NCBI GenBank assembly: GCA_018065085.1
Contig: JAGHUA010000048.1
Coordinates: 1 to 64,000, forward strand
Length of the DNA stretch: 64,000 bases
Origin: Candidatus Liminaster caballi
GTDB lineage: Bacteria > Bacteroidota > Bacteroidia > Bacteroidales > UBA3663
Direction: 5' to 3'
In this document: positions 44,184-52,575 of the stretch, in pieces
Layout of the letters: each line of letters begins with the position of its first letter
How positions within the stretch are numbered: the first letter of the stretch is position 1
The notes under the pieces: generated by a model
Told to the model about the DNA's origin: nothing
Database searches by the model: none
The model's input: the letters and a program-made list of their open reading frames with translations, nothing else
Translations under genes and position numbers: made by a program

Positions 44184-46292
44184 TCAGAAGCAGAAGCCCA
44201 CGTTGAGCATGACCTTGAACTGACGTGTGTAGTCGCTCCAATAGGTGTAGAGCGAGATCGGTCCTGCGAGGCTGCTGTAGCTGTATCCTGCCTGGACGCC
44301 CCAGCTGACGCGCTCGGGCATCAGGAAGTCATTGACGTTGTTGGCAAACGAGCATCCGTCGATGGCGGCCTGGATGTAGTGCTTGCTGCCCATGCGCTGC
44401 TGAATGCCCATGCCTGCGATGGCTATGGCATTGTCTGAGAGGATCTCAAGACGCGGTATGCCAGCCATGGTGAGTTCGTGTCCGACCTTCATGCCTTCCA
44501 TCAGTCCGCCAAAGACGTTCTGGAGTGCCGCCGGCTCCTGATTGTGGTGGGTGAGGAGTATTCGGGTGGAGGCGTGAGGGATGAACGTGAACCTTGAGCC
44601 TGCCGTGGCTGCTGTGCTCCATGACAGCGAGCCGATGGGGATGGCATTCTGGCTGTCGAAGGTGTAGAAGTTGTCGGTGACAAGTTCCAGACAGCATGAC
44701 ACGCGGCTGCCCACGGTAGGGAAATAGATCGAGTTCTGGTTGCTGAACTCAGAATGGATGAAGTATTTCAGATAGCGTTCGGTGGAGCCGCTGAGCTTAG
44801 GTGCCATTCCAGCCACAGACACATGAACCAGCATGTCGGAGTAGTTATGGACGTCGTAGCTCAGGCCGAAGGTGTAGAGGACGTTGTGCCACGTCTGACC
44901 GAAACTCAGCTGCATGTGCTGATGGTTGCTCGTCACGTCGGCAACGCGGTTTCCCTTGTGGGAATACTGTATGTCGCTATGTTCGAAAGAATAGTCGAGG
45001 CAGGTCTTGATGTTGTTCTCGCCACGGTGATTGACCGACAGACCGCCTTTGAGTCGCTGACCCAACCGGCCATAGATGCTCGCCGAGAGATTGCGTCGTC
45101 GGGTGGGCAGGATGACGTCGGCAAGCATCTGGACGGATGCGTACTCGTCGTTGTCGAATCGGGCGCCGAGGTTGATCGAGCTCGATAGGTAATTGTTCCT
45201 CACCTGCCTGAGCCATCGTTCGTGCAGGATGCTGTCAGAGCGCTGGGCGTTGCCGCCGGCAAGGTTCCTGCCCGATCGGACTGTCTCGCGGCGCTGCTTT
45301 TGGGCAATCACATAGCGCGGAGTCTCCTCGCCATAGATAGCAGCAAGGCTGTCACGCAGATGGGTGAGCTGCGGAAGCATCTGGCGTGCCCTCTGTTCGC
45401 CGCGCATCAGCATCGAGTCAATCTCGACCTTGGTGAAGCTTGCCTGATTATACTCCGTGACATCGATGTCAATATAGATGTCGCTCTGCCGGATGTTGTC
45501 CTCATAGAGATGCGTGCCGCTGACGTCGATCATGTGGGTAACCAGTTCAAGGAGGTTGGTGTATCGCTCAGCCGGCTCTTTTGAACTGACGAGATCAAGG
45601 CCGATGACGATGTCCGCACCCAGACGTTTGGCAACGTCCACAGGATAGTTGTTTGTGACGAAGCCATCGACAAAAAGAAGCGAATCCATCTTAACAGGAG
45701 TGAAGACGCCTGGTATGGCCATTGACGAACGCATGGCATTGACAAGGCTGCCGCTGTGAAACTCATAGACCTTGCCGCTCACGGCCTCGGTGGCGTTACA
45801 TGCAAATGGGATGGGCAGACTGTTGAAGTCAATCGAGTCGGGAACGTTCCAAGTGAGTCGCTTGAGCAACTGTTCGATATTTCGGCCCTGGATGATGCCG
45901 CCCCTGCCCGTGCTGCTGTTCTGGCGAGAAGGGTCGAGCGACACTCTCAGCTGATAGCTCTCGCTGAGTTTCTTGACCGAGAGAAGGTCGTTGCCGAAGT
46001 CAGGCGCATCAATGAGAAGCTTGACCCAGTCGGTGGATCTGACCACGCTGTCCATCTCCTGTGGGGTAAAGCCGATGGCATAGAGTCCGCCGACAATCGA
46101 CCCCATGGAATTGCCCACCACGATGTCAATCGGAACACCGCTCTCCTCGATGACTTTGAGCGCTCCGATATGAGCAAGACCCTTGGCGCCGCCACCGGCC
46201 AAAACTACTGCCACACGCGGACGTTCGGCAGCCTGACACATCAGGCAGCAAGTCAGGATGAGGGTCAGAAGTATCGTCAGGCGCTTACTCAT
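44184..46292 (-). CDS. PlpD-like patatin phospholipase with C-terminal beta-barrel
   Basis: 702 residues with a signal peptide (about 1-21). The patatin domain has the oxyanion loop GGGAKG (33-38), catalytic Ser S62 in GNSMG and partner Asp D209 in VDGF. A long linker of POTRA type and a C-terminal outer-membrane barrel (about 390-702) follow, ending in an aromatic (VGFCF). This is the PlpD/type Vd architecture, where the lipase is secreted or displayed. It acts on phospholipids. The patatin gene is 67 bases upstream of the TIR gene on the same strand; whether they share a transcript is not clear. It has its own promoter. Confidence 0.88.
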   Translation of the reverse strand: MSKRLTILLTLILTCCLMCQAAERPRVAVVLAGGGAKGLAHIGALKVIEESGVPIDIVVGNSMGSIVGGLYAIGFTPQEMDSVVRSTDWVKLLIDAPDFGNDLLSVKKLSESYQLRVSLDPSRQNSSTGRGGIIQGRNIEQLLKRLTWNVPDSIDFNSLPIPFACNATEAVSGKVYEFHSGSLVNAMRSSMAIPGVFTPVKMDSLLFVDGFVTNNYPVDVAKRLGADIVIGLDLVSSKEPAERYTNLLELVTHMIDVSGTHLYEDNIRQSDIYIDIDVTEYNQASFTKVEIDSMLMRGEQRARQMLPQLTHLRDSLAAIYGEETPRYVIAQKQRRETVRSGRNLAGGNAQRSDSILHERWLRQVRNNYLSSSINLGARFDNDEYASVQMLADVILPTRRRNLSASIYGRLGQRLKGGLSVNHRGENNIKTCLDYSFEHSDIQYSHKGNRVADVTSNHQHMQLSFGQTWHNVLYTFGLSYDVHNYSDMLVHVSVAGMAPKLSGSTERYLKYFIHSEFSNQNSIYFPTVGSRVSCCLELVTDNFYTFDSQNAIPIGSLSWSTAATAGSRFTFIPHASTRILLTHHNQEPAALQNVFGGLMEGMKVGHELTMAGIPRLEILSDNAIAIAGMGIQQRMGSKHYIQAAIDGCSFANNVNDFLMPERVSWGVQAGYSYSSLAGPISLYTYWSDYTRQFKVMLNVGFCF

Positions 46293-46313
46293 ATTTTATA
46301 TATTATATGGCCG

Positions 46314-46321
46314 CAAATATA
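46314..46321 (-). promoter_or_regulatory. -7 element of the patatin gene promoter
   Basis: The minus strand reads TATATTTG, about 22 bases before ATG 46292. A -33 TTTG is not clear. Confidence 0.55.
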
Positions 46322-46422
46322 GTCAAATAATTCTAAACGCTGGGATAAAACTGCAAAAAAGTTTTGTAAATTTGCAAATTAAGGCGGAAATTACCATTTT
46401 TTGTGAAATAATTACTAATAAT

Positions 46423-46454
46423 TTTGGCGTTTATGCCGAAAAATCATATATTTG
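46423..46454 (+). promoter_or_regulatory. Promoter of nfnA
   Basis: TTTG (46423-46426), 20 bases, TATATTTG (46447-46454): a complete consensus. The ATG follows at 46531. Confidence 0.75.
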
Positions 46455-46530
46455 CACCCGCGTTATTATCGAATAAACAACAACATAGAACCATCCAAAA
46501 TAGTATAAATTGAATAAAACCATTTATAAG

Positions 46531-47349
46531 ATGAACAAGATTGTAAGCAAGAAAATGTTCTCTGAGAAGGTGGCCTGCCTTGAGGTAGAAGCCCCACTCA
46601 TTGCCCGCAGCCGCAAGGCCGGTCATTTCGTCATCGTGCGTCTTGATGAGAAGGGCGAACGTATTCCTCTCACCATTGCCGATGCCGACGTAGAGCGTGG
46701 CACCATCACTCTCGTGGTGCAGGCAGTCGGTGCAAGCAGCACCCGTATCAATGCCCTTCAGCCTGGCGACATGCTGGCTGACGTGGTCGGTCCTCTTGGA
46801 CATGCCACAGAGATTGAGAAGTTCGGCACCGTTGTATGCTGCGGTGGCGGCGTTGGCGTGGCTCCTCTTCTTCCTATCGTCAAGGCTATGCACGAGGCTG
46901 GCAACCGCGTTATCGTGGTGCTGGCTGCCCGCACCAAGGACCTTATCATCCTTGAGGACGAGATGCGTGCCAACTCGGATGAGGTTATCATCATGACCGA
47001 CGACGGTTCGTATGGCAAGCAGGGCGTAATCACCGTTGGCGTTGAGGAGGTGATCAACCGCGAGAAGGTTGACAAGTGTGTCTGCATCGGCCCAACCATC
47101 ATGATGAAGTTCGTCTCGCTTCTCACCAAGAAGTATGAGGTTCCTACCATCGTGAGCCTTAATACCATCATGGTCGATGGCACTGGCATGTGCGGCGCCT
47201 GCCGTGTGACTGTGGGCGGCAAGACCAAGTTCGTCTGCGTCGATGGTCCAGAGTTCGATGCCCATGAGGTGAACTTCGATGAGATGATGATGCGTATGCG
47301 TGCCTACAAGGCCGAGGAAACCGAGGCTATGGCAGCACTTAATAAATAA
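46531..47349 (+). CDS. NfnA-type FAD/NAD-binding protein (sulfide/dihydroorotate dehydrogenase-like)
   Basis: 272 residues from ATG 46531; the longer frame starts at a TTG before the likely ribosome site. The FAD-binding barrel (about 1-95, with RIPLTIADAD) is followed by the NAD domain with CCGGGVGVAPLLPIV. A C-terminal [2Fe-2S] cluster site sits in DGTGMCGACRVTV and FVCVDGPEFD. The partner is the GltA-like subunit after the insertion. Together they form the NADH-dependent ferredoxin:NADP+ oxidoreductase (flavin-based bifurcation) in anaerobes. The two genes are normally adjacent; here the 534 bases between them carry a GxxExxY gene. Confidence 0.88.
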   Translation: MNKIVSKKMFSEKVACLEVEAPLIARSRKAGHFVIVRLDEKGERIPLTIADADVERGTITLVVQAVGASSTRINALQPGDMLADVVGPLGHATEIEKFGTVVCCGGGVGVAPLLPIVKAMHEAGNRVIVVLAARTKDLIILEDEMRANSDEVIIMTDDGSYGKQGVITVGVEEVINREKVDKCVCIGPTIMMKFVSLLTKKYEVPTIVSLNTIMVDGTGMCGACRVTVGGKTKFVCVDGPEFDAHEVNFDEMMMRMRAYKAEETEAMAALNK

Positions 47350-47357
47350 CTCAATCC

Positions 47358-47384
47358 TCCATCAAAGGAAATCAAAGAAAATCA
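47358..47384 (+). repeat. Left terminal inverted repeat of the GxxExxY element
   Basis: A 27-base arm beginning TCCATCAAAGGAAATC. It is imperfectly complementary (about 21 of 27) to the right arm at 47841-47867, and near-identical to the arm at 60955-60981. Confidence 0.65.
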
Positions 47385-47397
47385 TTTTTTATCTGCC

Positions 47398-47835
47398 ATG
47401 CAAGTTGCTGACTCAATCATAAATGATCTGATAAATAAAATATATTTCTTGTCAAAGGATGTATTGGAATATTATCATTATGGCTTGCAGGAATCAGCTT
47501 ACCAGGCAGCCCTCATCTGGGAATTGAATCATGCGCGAATAAAGACTGATTTTGAACAGTTGTTTCATCAATGGTATAAAAACAACCGTCTGGAAAAGGC
47601 ATTTCGCATTGATCTTGTAGTTGCAGATTCAATCATTGTAGAATTGAAAACCAAGGAAGAACTAACTTCCGAACATAGATTGCAACTATTCAATTACCTT
47701 CGATTGGTGAACATGTCATGGGGTGTCTTGCTGAATTTTAGTCCCCATGGTGTGGAAATAGAGCGATATCATTATGACGCAGCACACAATCAAATGATTC
47801 TTTTTGATCGATTTGGAAATTCGGTGTTCTCATAA
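47398..47835 (+). CDS. GxxExxY protein (PD-(D/E)XK nuclease-like)
   Basis: 145 residues. The family motif GLQESAY sits at residues 29-35. Later, RIDLVVADSIIVELKTK supplies D72, E82 and K84, the PD-(D/E)XK metal-site pattern, so the nuclease fold looks catalytically intact. The family is widespread and often multicopy in Bacteroidetes, but its role is unsettled. The gene is AT-rich relative to both neighbours and sits between two 27-base inverted repeats that interrupt nfnA-nfnB. That arrangement looks like a small mobile or domesticated element, which is inference. Confidence 0.85.
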   Translation: MQVADSIINDLINKIYFLSKDVLEYYHYGLQESAYQAALIWELNHARIKTDFEQLFHQWYKNNRLEKAFRIDLVVADSIIVELKTKEELTSEHRLQLFNYLRLVNMSWGVLLNFSPHGVEIERYHYDAAHNQMILFDRFGNSVFS

Positions 47836-47840
47836 TTATT

Positions 47841-47867
47841 TGATTTCTTATGAATTCCTATGATGGA
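47841..47867 (+). repeat. Right terminal inverted repeat of the GxxExxY element
   Basis: A 27-base arm ending CCTATGATGGA, imperfectly complementary to 47358-47384 and like the arm at 61005-61031. It overlaps a spurious upstream ATG of nfnB at 47850. Confidence 0.65.
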
Positions 47868-47882
47868 TTAAAAAATACAAAT

Positions 47883-49349
47883 ATGACAAAAGAAGAAATA
47901 TTGGCTCTTCGCAATGAGCCATGGCGTGAAGAGCTTCGTAAGGCAATCTCGCCAAAAGATCGTGGCGCAATAGAGCGCGTGGCAATGCCAGAGCTCACAC
48001 CTGAATATCGTGTAACCACATTTACCGAGGAGGTGCAGCAGGGTCTGACCAAGGAAATGGCCATGCAGGAGGCACAGCGCTGTCTCGACTGTGCCGACCC
48101 ATCGTGCATGAAGGGCTGCCCTGTCGGTATCAATATCCCAACATTCGTAAAGCATATCGAGAAGGGAGAGTTCGACGAGGCCATCAAGACAATCAAGAAG
48201 ACATCGTCGCTCCCAGCCGTCTGCGGACGTGTATGTCCACAGGAGAAGCAGTGTGAGGGCCAGTGTATCAAGCTCAAGATGAAGCAGAAGCCGGTTGCCA
48301 TCGGTTACCTTGAGCGTTTTGCTGCCGACTATGAGCGTGAGAGTGGCAAGATGCAGGCACCTGAGTGTGCACCAAAGAATGGCAAGAAGGTCTGCGTCGT
48401 TGGTTCTGGTCCTTCAGGCCTTGCCTTTGCTGCCGACATGGTAAAGTTCGGCTATGACGTGACAGTATATGAGGCCCTGCACGAGATCGGCGGTGTGCTG
48501 AAGTACGGCATTCCAGAGTTCCGTCTGCCAAACAGCGTCGTTGAGGCCGAGATCAATACCCTGCGTCAGATGGGCGTCAACTTCCAGCCGGATGTGATTG
48601 TTGGCAAGACAGTAAGCTATGAGCAGCTTCACGAGATGGGCTTCGAGGGAATCTTCGTAGGTTCAGGTGCTGGTCTTCCACGTTTCATGAACATTCCAGG
48701 TGAGAACCTTATCGGCGTAATGTCATCGAACGAGTATCTGACACGTATCAACCTCATGGGTGCAGGTCGCGGACAGGGCTTCGACACTCCTGTGCTCAAG
48801 GGCAAGAACGTTGTCGTATGCGGCGGTGGCAACACAGCCATGGACTCGGCTCGTACGGCAAAGCGTATGGGCGCCGAGACAGTTACTCTGGTTTATCGCC
48901 GTGGTCTTGACGAGCTGCCAGCCCGTGCCGAGGAGGTTCACCATGCAATGGAGGAGGGCATCGACTTCCATGTGCTCCACAACCCATTGGAGTATGTTGG
49001 CGATGAGAACGGTCGCGTAAAGGAGGCTGTGCTCCAGGTAATGGAACTTGGCGAACCGGACGCATCTGGACGTCGCAGTCCTGTGCCTGTTGAGGGCAAG
49101 ACCGAGACCATTCCAGCCGACCTCGTCATCGTGGCTATCGGCGTGTCGCCAAACCCAATCATTCCTTCGGCATTCAAGGGTCTTGAGATCAGCCGCAAGG
49201 GAACTATCGTGGTAGGTGAGGAGACAATGCAGGCCGCTGTCAAGGACGTGTTTGCAGGTGGCGACATCGTGCGTGGCGGTGCTACCGTGATCCTGGCAAT
49301 GGGCGACGGACGCCGTGCTGCTGCCAACATGCATGCCTATCTCAGCTGA
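47883..49349 (+). CDS. NfnB/GltA-type NADPH-dependent oxidoreductase subunit
   Basis: 488 residues from ATG 47883; the earlier in-frame ATG 47850 lies inside the inverted repeat and is rejected. The N-terminal Cys motifs (CLDCADPSCMKGCPVGI and CGRVCPQEKQCEGQC, about 60-125) bind two [4Fe-4S] clusters. Two Rossmann dinucleotide sites follow: VVGSGPSGLAFAADM and VVCGGGNTAMDSA. It is usually annotated as homotetrameric glutamate synthase (GltA), but with a NfnA partner it is better read as the NADPH-binding subunit of a bifurcating ferredoxin:NADP+ reductase. Confidence 0.9.
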   Translation: MTKEEILALRNEPWREELRKAISPKDRGAIERVAMPELTPEYRVTTFTEEVQQGLTKEMAMQEAQRCLDCADPSCMKGCPVGINIPTFVKHIEKGEFDEAIKTIKKTSSLPAVCGRVCPQEKQCEGQCIKLKMKQKPVAIGYLERFAADYERESGKMQAPECAPKNGKKVCVVGSGPSGLAFAADMVKFGYDVTVYEALHEIGGVLKYGIPEFRLPNSVVEAEINTLRQMGVNFQPDVIVGKTVSYEQLHEMGFEGIFVGSGAGLPRFMNIPGENLIGVMSSNEYLTRINLMGAGRGQGFDTPVLKGKNVVVCGGGNTAMDSARTAKRMGAETVTLVYRRGLDELPARAEEVHHAMEEGIDFHVLHNPLEYVGDENGRVKEAVLQVMELGEPDASGRRSPVPVEGKTETIPADLVIVAIGVSPNPIIPSAFKGLEISRKGTIVVGEETMQAAVKDVFAGGDIVRGGATVILAMGDGRRAAANMHAYLS

Positions 49350-49423
49350 TATCATAACCTTTGAACAGAGGAACAAACCGACAAAAGGACCTTTGAGCAA
49401 AAGAACCTAAAATAACCAAAATT

Positions 49424-50761
49424 ATGCCAGACAAAATGCAATGGGATCGCCTGTTGTCAACCGTCAGGTTCGGACAGGAGGCATTGACTACGGGTCAGCA
49501 TGCCCGTACGGAATTTCAGCGCGATTATGACCGATTGATCTTCTCGTCGCCTTTCCGCCGTCTTCAGAACAAGACACAGGTGTTCCCATTGCCTGGCAGT
49601 ATCTTTGTGCACAACCGCCTGACGCATAGCCTTGAGGTGAGCTGCGTTGGCCGTTCGCTTGCCAACAACGCTGCCACCTTCCTGCTCGAAAAATATGCGG
49701 GCGAAGAGTGGACGCAGAAGCTGCAGAGCCTTGATGACATCGTGGCTACCGCATGTCTGGCTCACGATATGGGCAACCCGCCGTTCGGACATAGCGGCGA
49801 GCGTGCCATAATCTCTTATTTCCTTGAGGGCAACGGTCAGCGCTATCGCGATATGATCAACCCACAGCAATGGTCGGATCTCACACATTATGACGGCAAT
49901 GCCAATGCCTTCCGTCTGCTGAGCCACCAGTTCGTGGGTCGCCGTCAGGGTGGATTTGCTCTCACATATTCGTCTCTCGCCTCAATTATCAAATATCCGT
50001 ATTCATCGCTCGAGATCGGAAAGAAGCCAAAGTTCGGATTCTTCGAACCAGAGATGGAATCTTTCCGCAAGGTGGTCGATGAACTTGGCATGCTGCCGCT
50101 CAATGAGGAGCGTACGCAGTATTGCCGTCATCCGTTGGTCTATCTGGTCGAGGCAGCGGATGATATCTGCTATCAGGTCATGGACATTGAGGACGCCCAT
50201 CACCTGAAGCTTCTCACACAGGAAGAGACCCATGACCTTCTGCTCCGTTTCTTCGAGGGCGAGACGCGTGCCAAGATTGAGCGCGGACTGACTCACCTCG
50301 ATGACAATAACGAGAAGGTGGCATACTTGCGGAGCCGTGTCATCGGCCTTCTGGTATATGAGTGTTCGGAGGTGTTCTGCAAGAACGAGGACAAGATACT
50401 TGAAGGCTCATTCACCGGTGCGCTCATCGACAAGATCAGTCCTGCTGTCGCCGAGGCCTACGAACATTGCTCAGAGGTGGCATACCGTAAGATCTATCGT
50501 GCATCTGATGTTGTCGATATTGAGGTGGCAGGCTATCAGATCATTTCCGTGCTGCTCGACAAGCTGCTCGACGCTGTGATCCATCCGCAGAAGGCATACT
50601 CAAAACTCCTGCTCGACCGCGTGCCGTCGCAATACGAGATTCACGCAGAGGGAGTCTATACGCGCATCCTTGCCGTGCTCGATTACATTAGTGGAATGAC
50701 CGACGTCTATGCGCTCGACCTCTATCGCAAGATCTACGGTATGTCGTTGCCGAGCCTTTGA
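49424..50761 (+). CDS. dgt: Deoxyguanosinetriphosphate triphosphohydrolase (dGTPase)
   Basis: 445 residues. HD-domain motifs are intact: HNRLTHSLEVS (first His), CLAHDMGNPPFGH (HD pair and the NPPFGH signature) and VEAADDICYQ (late Asp). It hydrolyses dGTP to deoxyguanosine and triphosphate and adjusts dNTP pools; some members limit phage replication. The gap before the next gene (50762-50870) has repeated CTCGACTCAT-type words but no gene. Confidence 0.95.
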   Translation: MPDKMQWDRLLSTVRFGQEALTTGQHARTEFQRDYDRLIFSSPFRRLQNKTQVFPLPGSIFVHNRLTHSLEVSCVGRSLANNAATFLLEKYAGEEWTQKLQSLDDIVATACLAHDMGNPPFGHSGERAIISYFLEGNGQRYRDMINPQQWSDLTHYDGNANAFRLLSHQFVGRRQGGFALTYSSLASIIKYPYSSLEIGKKPKFGFFEPEMESFRKVVDELGMLPLNEERTQYCRHPLVYLVEAADDICYQVMDIEDAHHLKLLTQEETHDLLLRFFEGETRAKIERGLTHLDDNNEKVAYLRSRVIGLLVYECSEVFCKNEDKILEGSFTGALIDKISPAVAEAYEHCSEVAYRKIYRASDVVDIEVAGYQIISVLLDKLLDAVIHPQKAYSKLLLDRVPSQYEIHAEGVYTRILAVLDYISGMTDVYALDLYRKIYGMSLPSL

Positions 50762-50870
50762 TTTCCATCGATTAATCGACCTCTCGACTCATCGACTCCT
50801 CAACTCCTCGAAAACACGAAACTCTAAAATAAACTCCAAAATCCAAATAATACTTTAATAAATAATAATC

Positions 50871-52457
50871 ATGAAACTAACCGATATCAAGTCTGGTAGC
50901 TATAATGCTGCAGAATGGGAGTCAAAAGGTTACGAACTCCCAAAGTTCGATATTGAGGCAGTTGCCCGCAAGACACACGATGCTCCGACATGGGTGCACT
51001 TTGGCGGCGGCAATATTTTCCGCGCATTCCCAGCTGCATTGCTCAACGATGCGCTCAATACCGGCAAGTATGACCGCGGTGTGATCGTGGCTGAGACATT
51101 CGACTTTGAGGTGGTCGATAAGGCATACCGTCCGTATGACAACCTTTCGCTGCTTGTAAGCCTTCAGTCGTTAGGCACCATCGAGAAGAAGGTCATCGCT
51201 TCTGTCACCGAGAGCCTTAAGGCCGACTATCAATTTGAGGACTGGGCCCGTCTGGTAGAGATTTTCAAGAATCCAAGCCTTCAGATGATTTCGTTCACCA
51301 TCACAGAGAAGGGCTACAGCGTTGCTCCAGCCGACCTTGAGCGCGGTCTCAAGCCTGTGCTTGCGATGGGCAAGGTTTGTGCGTTGCTCCTTGAGCGCTA
51401 CAATGCCGGCAAGCTGCCACTCACCGTACAGAGCATGGACAACTGTTCGCATAACGGCGACAAGGTTAAGGCCGGTGTGATGGCATACGCAGAGAAGTGG
51501 GTTGCCGATGGTCTTGTGCCAGCCGATTTCCTCGCCTATCTTAAAGACGAGAGCAAGATCACCTTCCCATGGTCGATGATCGATAAGATCACTCCACGTC
51601 CACACGTCAAGGTTAAGGAACTTCTTGCTGCCGATGGTTTCGAGGATAATGACTATATCGAGACAGAGAAGCACACTTTCACAGCTCCATTCGTCAATGC
51701 TGAGGAGGTTCAGTATCTCGTCGTTGAGGATAACTACACCAACGGTCGTCCGCCACTTGAGCTCGGCGGCACTCTCTATACCACACGCGAGACCGTAGAT
51801 AAGGTAGAGACAATGAAGGTGACAACCTGCCTCAACCCGTTGCACACCGCAATGTCAATCTATGGCGTGATGCTTGGCTATACTCTCATTTCGGCTGAGA
51901 TGGCCGATGAGGATCTCCGTCCGTTCATCCAGAAGATCGGCTATATGGAGGCAATGCCTGTAGTGACCGATCCAGGCGTGCTCAATCCATACGAGTTCAT
52001 CGGTGCCGTGATCAACAAGCGTCTGCCTAACCCATTCATGCCTGATGCTCCTCAGCGTATCTCTACCGACACATCGCAGAAGCTGCCAATCCGTTTTGGT
52101 GAGACAATCAAGAAGTATGTGGCTCGCGGCCTTGACATGAACAATCTCGTGCTCATTCCGCTCACATTGGCAGGCTATGCCCGCTTCCTCAAGGCGCTCG
52201 ACGACGATCTGCAGCCATTCACTCCTTCTTCTGATCCTAAGCTCGACGAGCTCATGGCTATCGTTGCTCCTCTCGAGATCGGCAAGCCTGATCAGGATTG
52301 GTCGCCATTGCGCAAGCTCTTCTCTCGCGACGATATCTTCGGCATCAACCTCTATGAGGCTGGCCTTGGCGAGAAGATCGAGGGCATGGTCAAGGAACTC
52401 TATGCAGGCAAGGGCGCTGTGCGTGCTACACTCCATAAGTACACACAGGCAAGATAA
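50871..52457 (+). CDS. Mannitol dehydrogenase family protein (probable fructuronate reductase)
   Basis: 528 residues. The long-chain mannitol dehydrogenase fold is seen: an N-terminal Rossmann region (WVHFGGGNIFRAF, about 41-53), VQSMDNCSHNGDKVK and KITPRPH, plus the late TDPGVLNPYEFIG block. UxuB of this family reduces D-fructuronate to D-mannonate with NADH. The next gene is uxuA (mannonate dehydratase), which strongly favours fructuronate reductase; mannitol or altronate oxidation remain alternatives. A hairpin-containing repeat separates the two genes. Confidence 0.85.
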   Translation: MKLTDIKSGSYNAAEWESKGYELPKFDIEAVARKTHDAPTWVHFGGGNIFRAFPAALLNDALNTGKYDRGVIVAETFDFEVVDKAYRPYDNLSLLVSLQSLGTIEKKVIASVTESLKADYQFEDWARLVEIFKNPSLQMISFTITEKGYSVAPADLERGLKPVLAMGKVCALLLERYNAGKLPLTVQSMDNCSHNGDKVKAGVMAYAEKWVADGLVPADFLAYLKDESKITFPWSMIDKITPRPHVKVKELLAADGFEDNDYIETEKHTFTAPFVNAEEVQYLVVEDNYTNGRPPLELGGTLYTTRETVDKVETMKVTTCLNPLHTAMSIYGVMLGYTLISAEMADEDLRPFIQKIGYMEAMPVVTDPGVLNPYEFIGAVINKRLPNPFMPDAPQRISTDTSQKLPIRFGETIKKYVARGLDMNNLVLIPLTLAGYARFLKALDDDLQPFTPSSDPKLDELMAIVAPLEIGKPDQDWSPLRKLFSRDDIFGINLYEAGLGEKIEGMVKELYAGKGAVRATLHKYTQAR

Positions 52458-52468
52458 GGTTCTTTCAA

Positions 52469-52524
52469 CGCGCACTCCAACAAAGTGCCACTCCAATAAA
52501 GTAAAGTGGCACTCCAACAAAGTG
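52469..52524 (+). repeat. Short repeats forming a hairpin between uxuB-like and uxuA
   Basis: The word CACTCCAACAAAGTG occurs twice and a diverged copy (CACTCCAATAAAGT) lies between them. GTGCCACT (52483-52490) pairs with AGTGGCAC (52503-52510). There is no T-run, so it is a candidate processing or stability element, not a terminator. Confidence 0.7.
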
Positions 52525-52575
52525 GCAAGAGAACAGAAATAACAAAAGAACAATTAACAAAGCAACAATATTCAA

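Noticed and set aside
44184-46292. Patatin plus TIR as a known anti-phage system
   Set aside because: The patatin has a signal peptide and an outer-membrane barrel, unlike cytoplasmic defence patatins, and no nucleotide cyclase is near.
47358-47867. Insertion sequence with transposase
   Set aside because: The enclosed gene is a GxxExxY protein, not a recognised transposase, and no clear target duplication is seen.
47850-47883. Upstream ATG for nfnB
   Set aside because: It falls in the inverted repeat and adds residues not found in the family.
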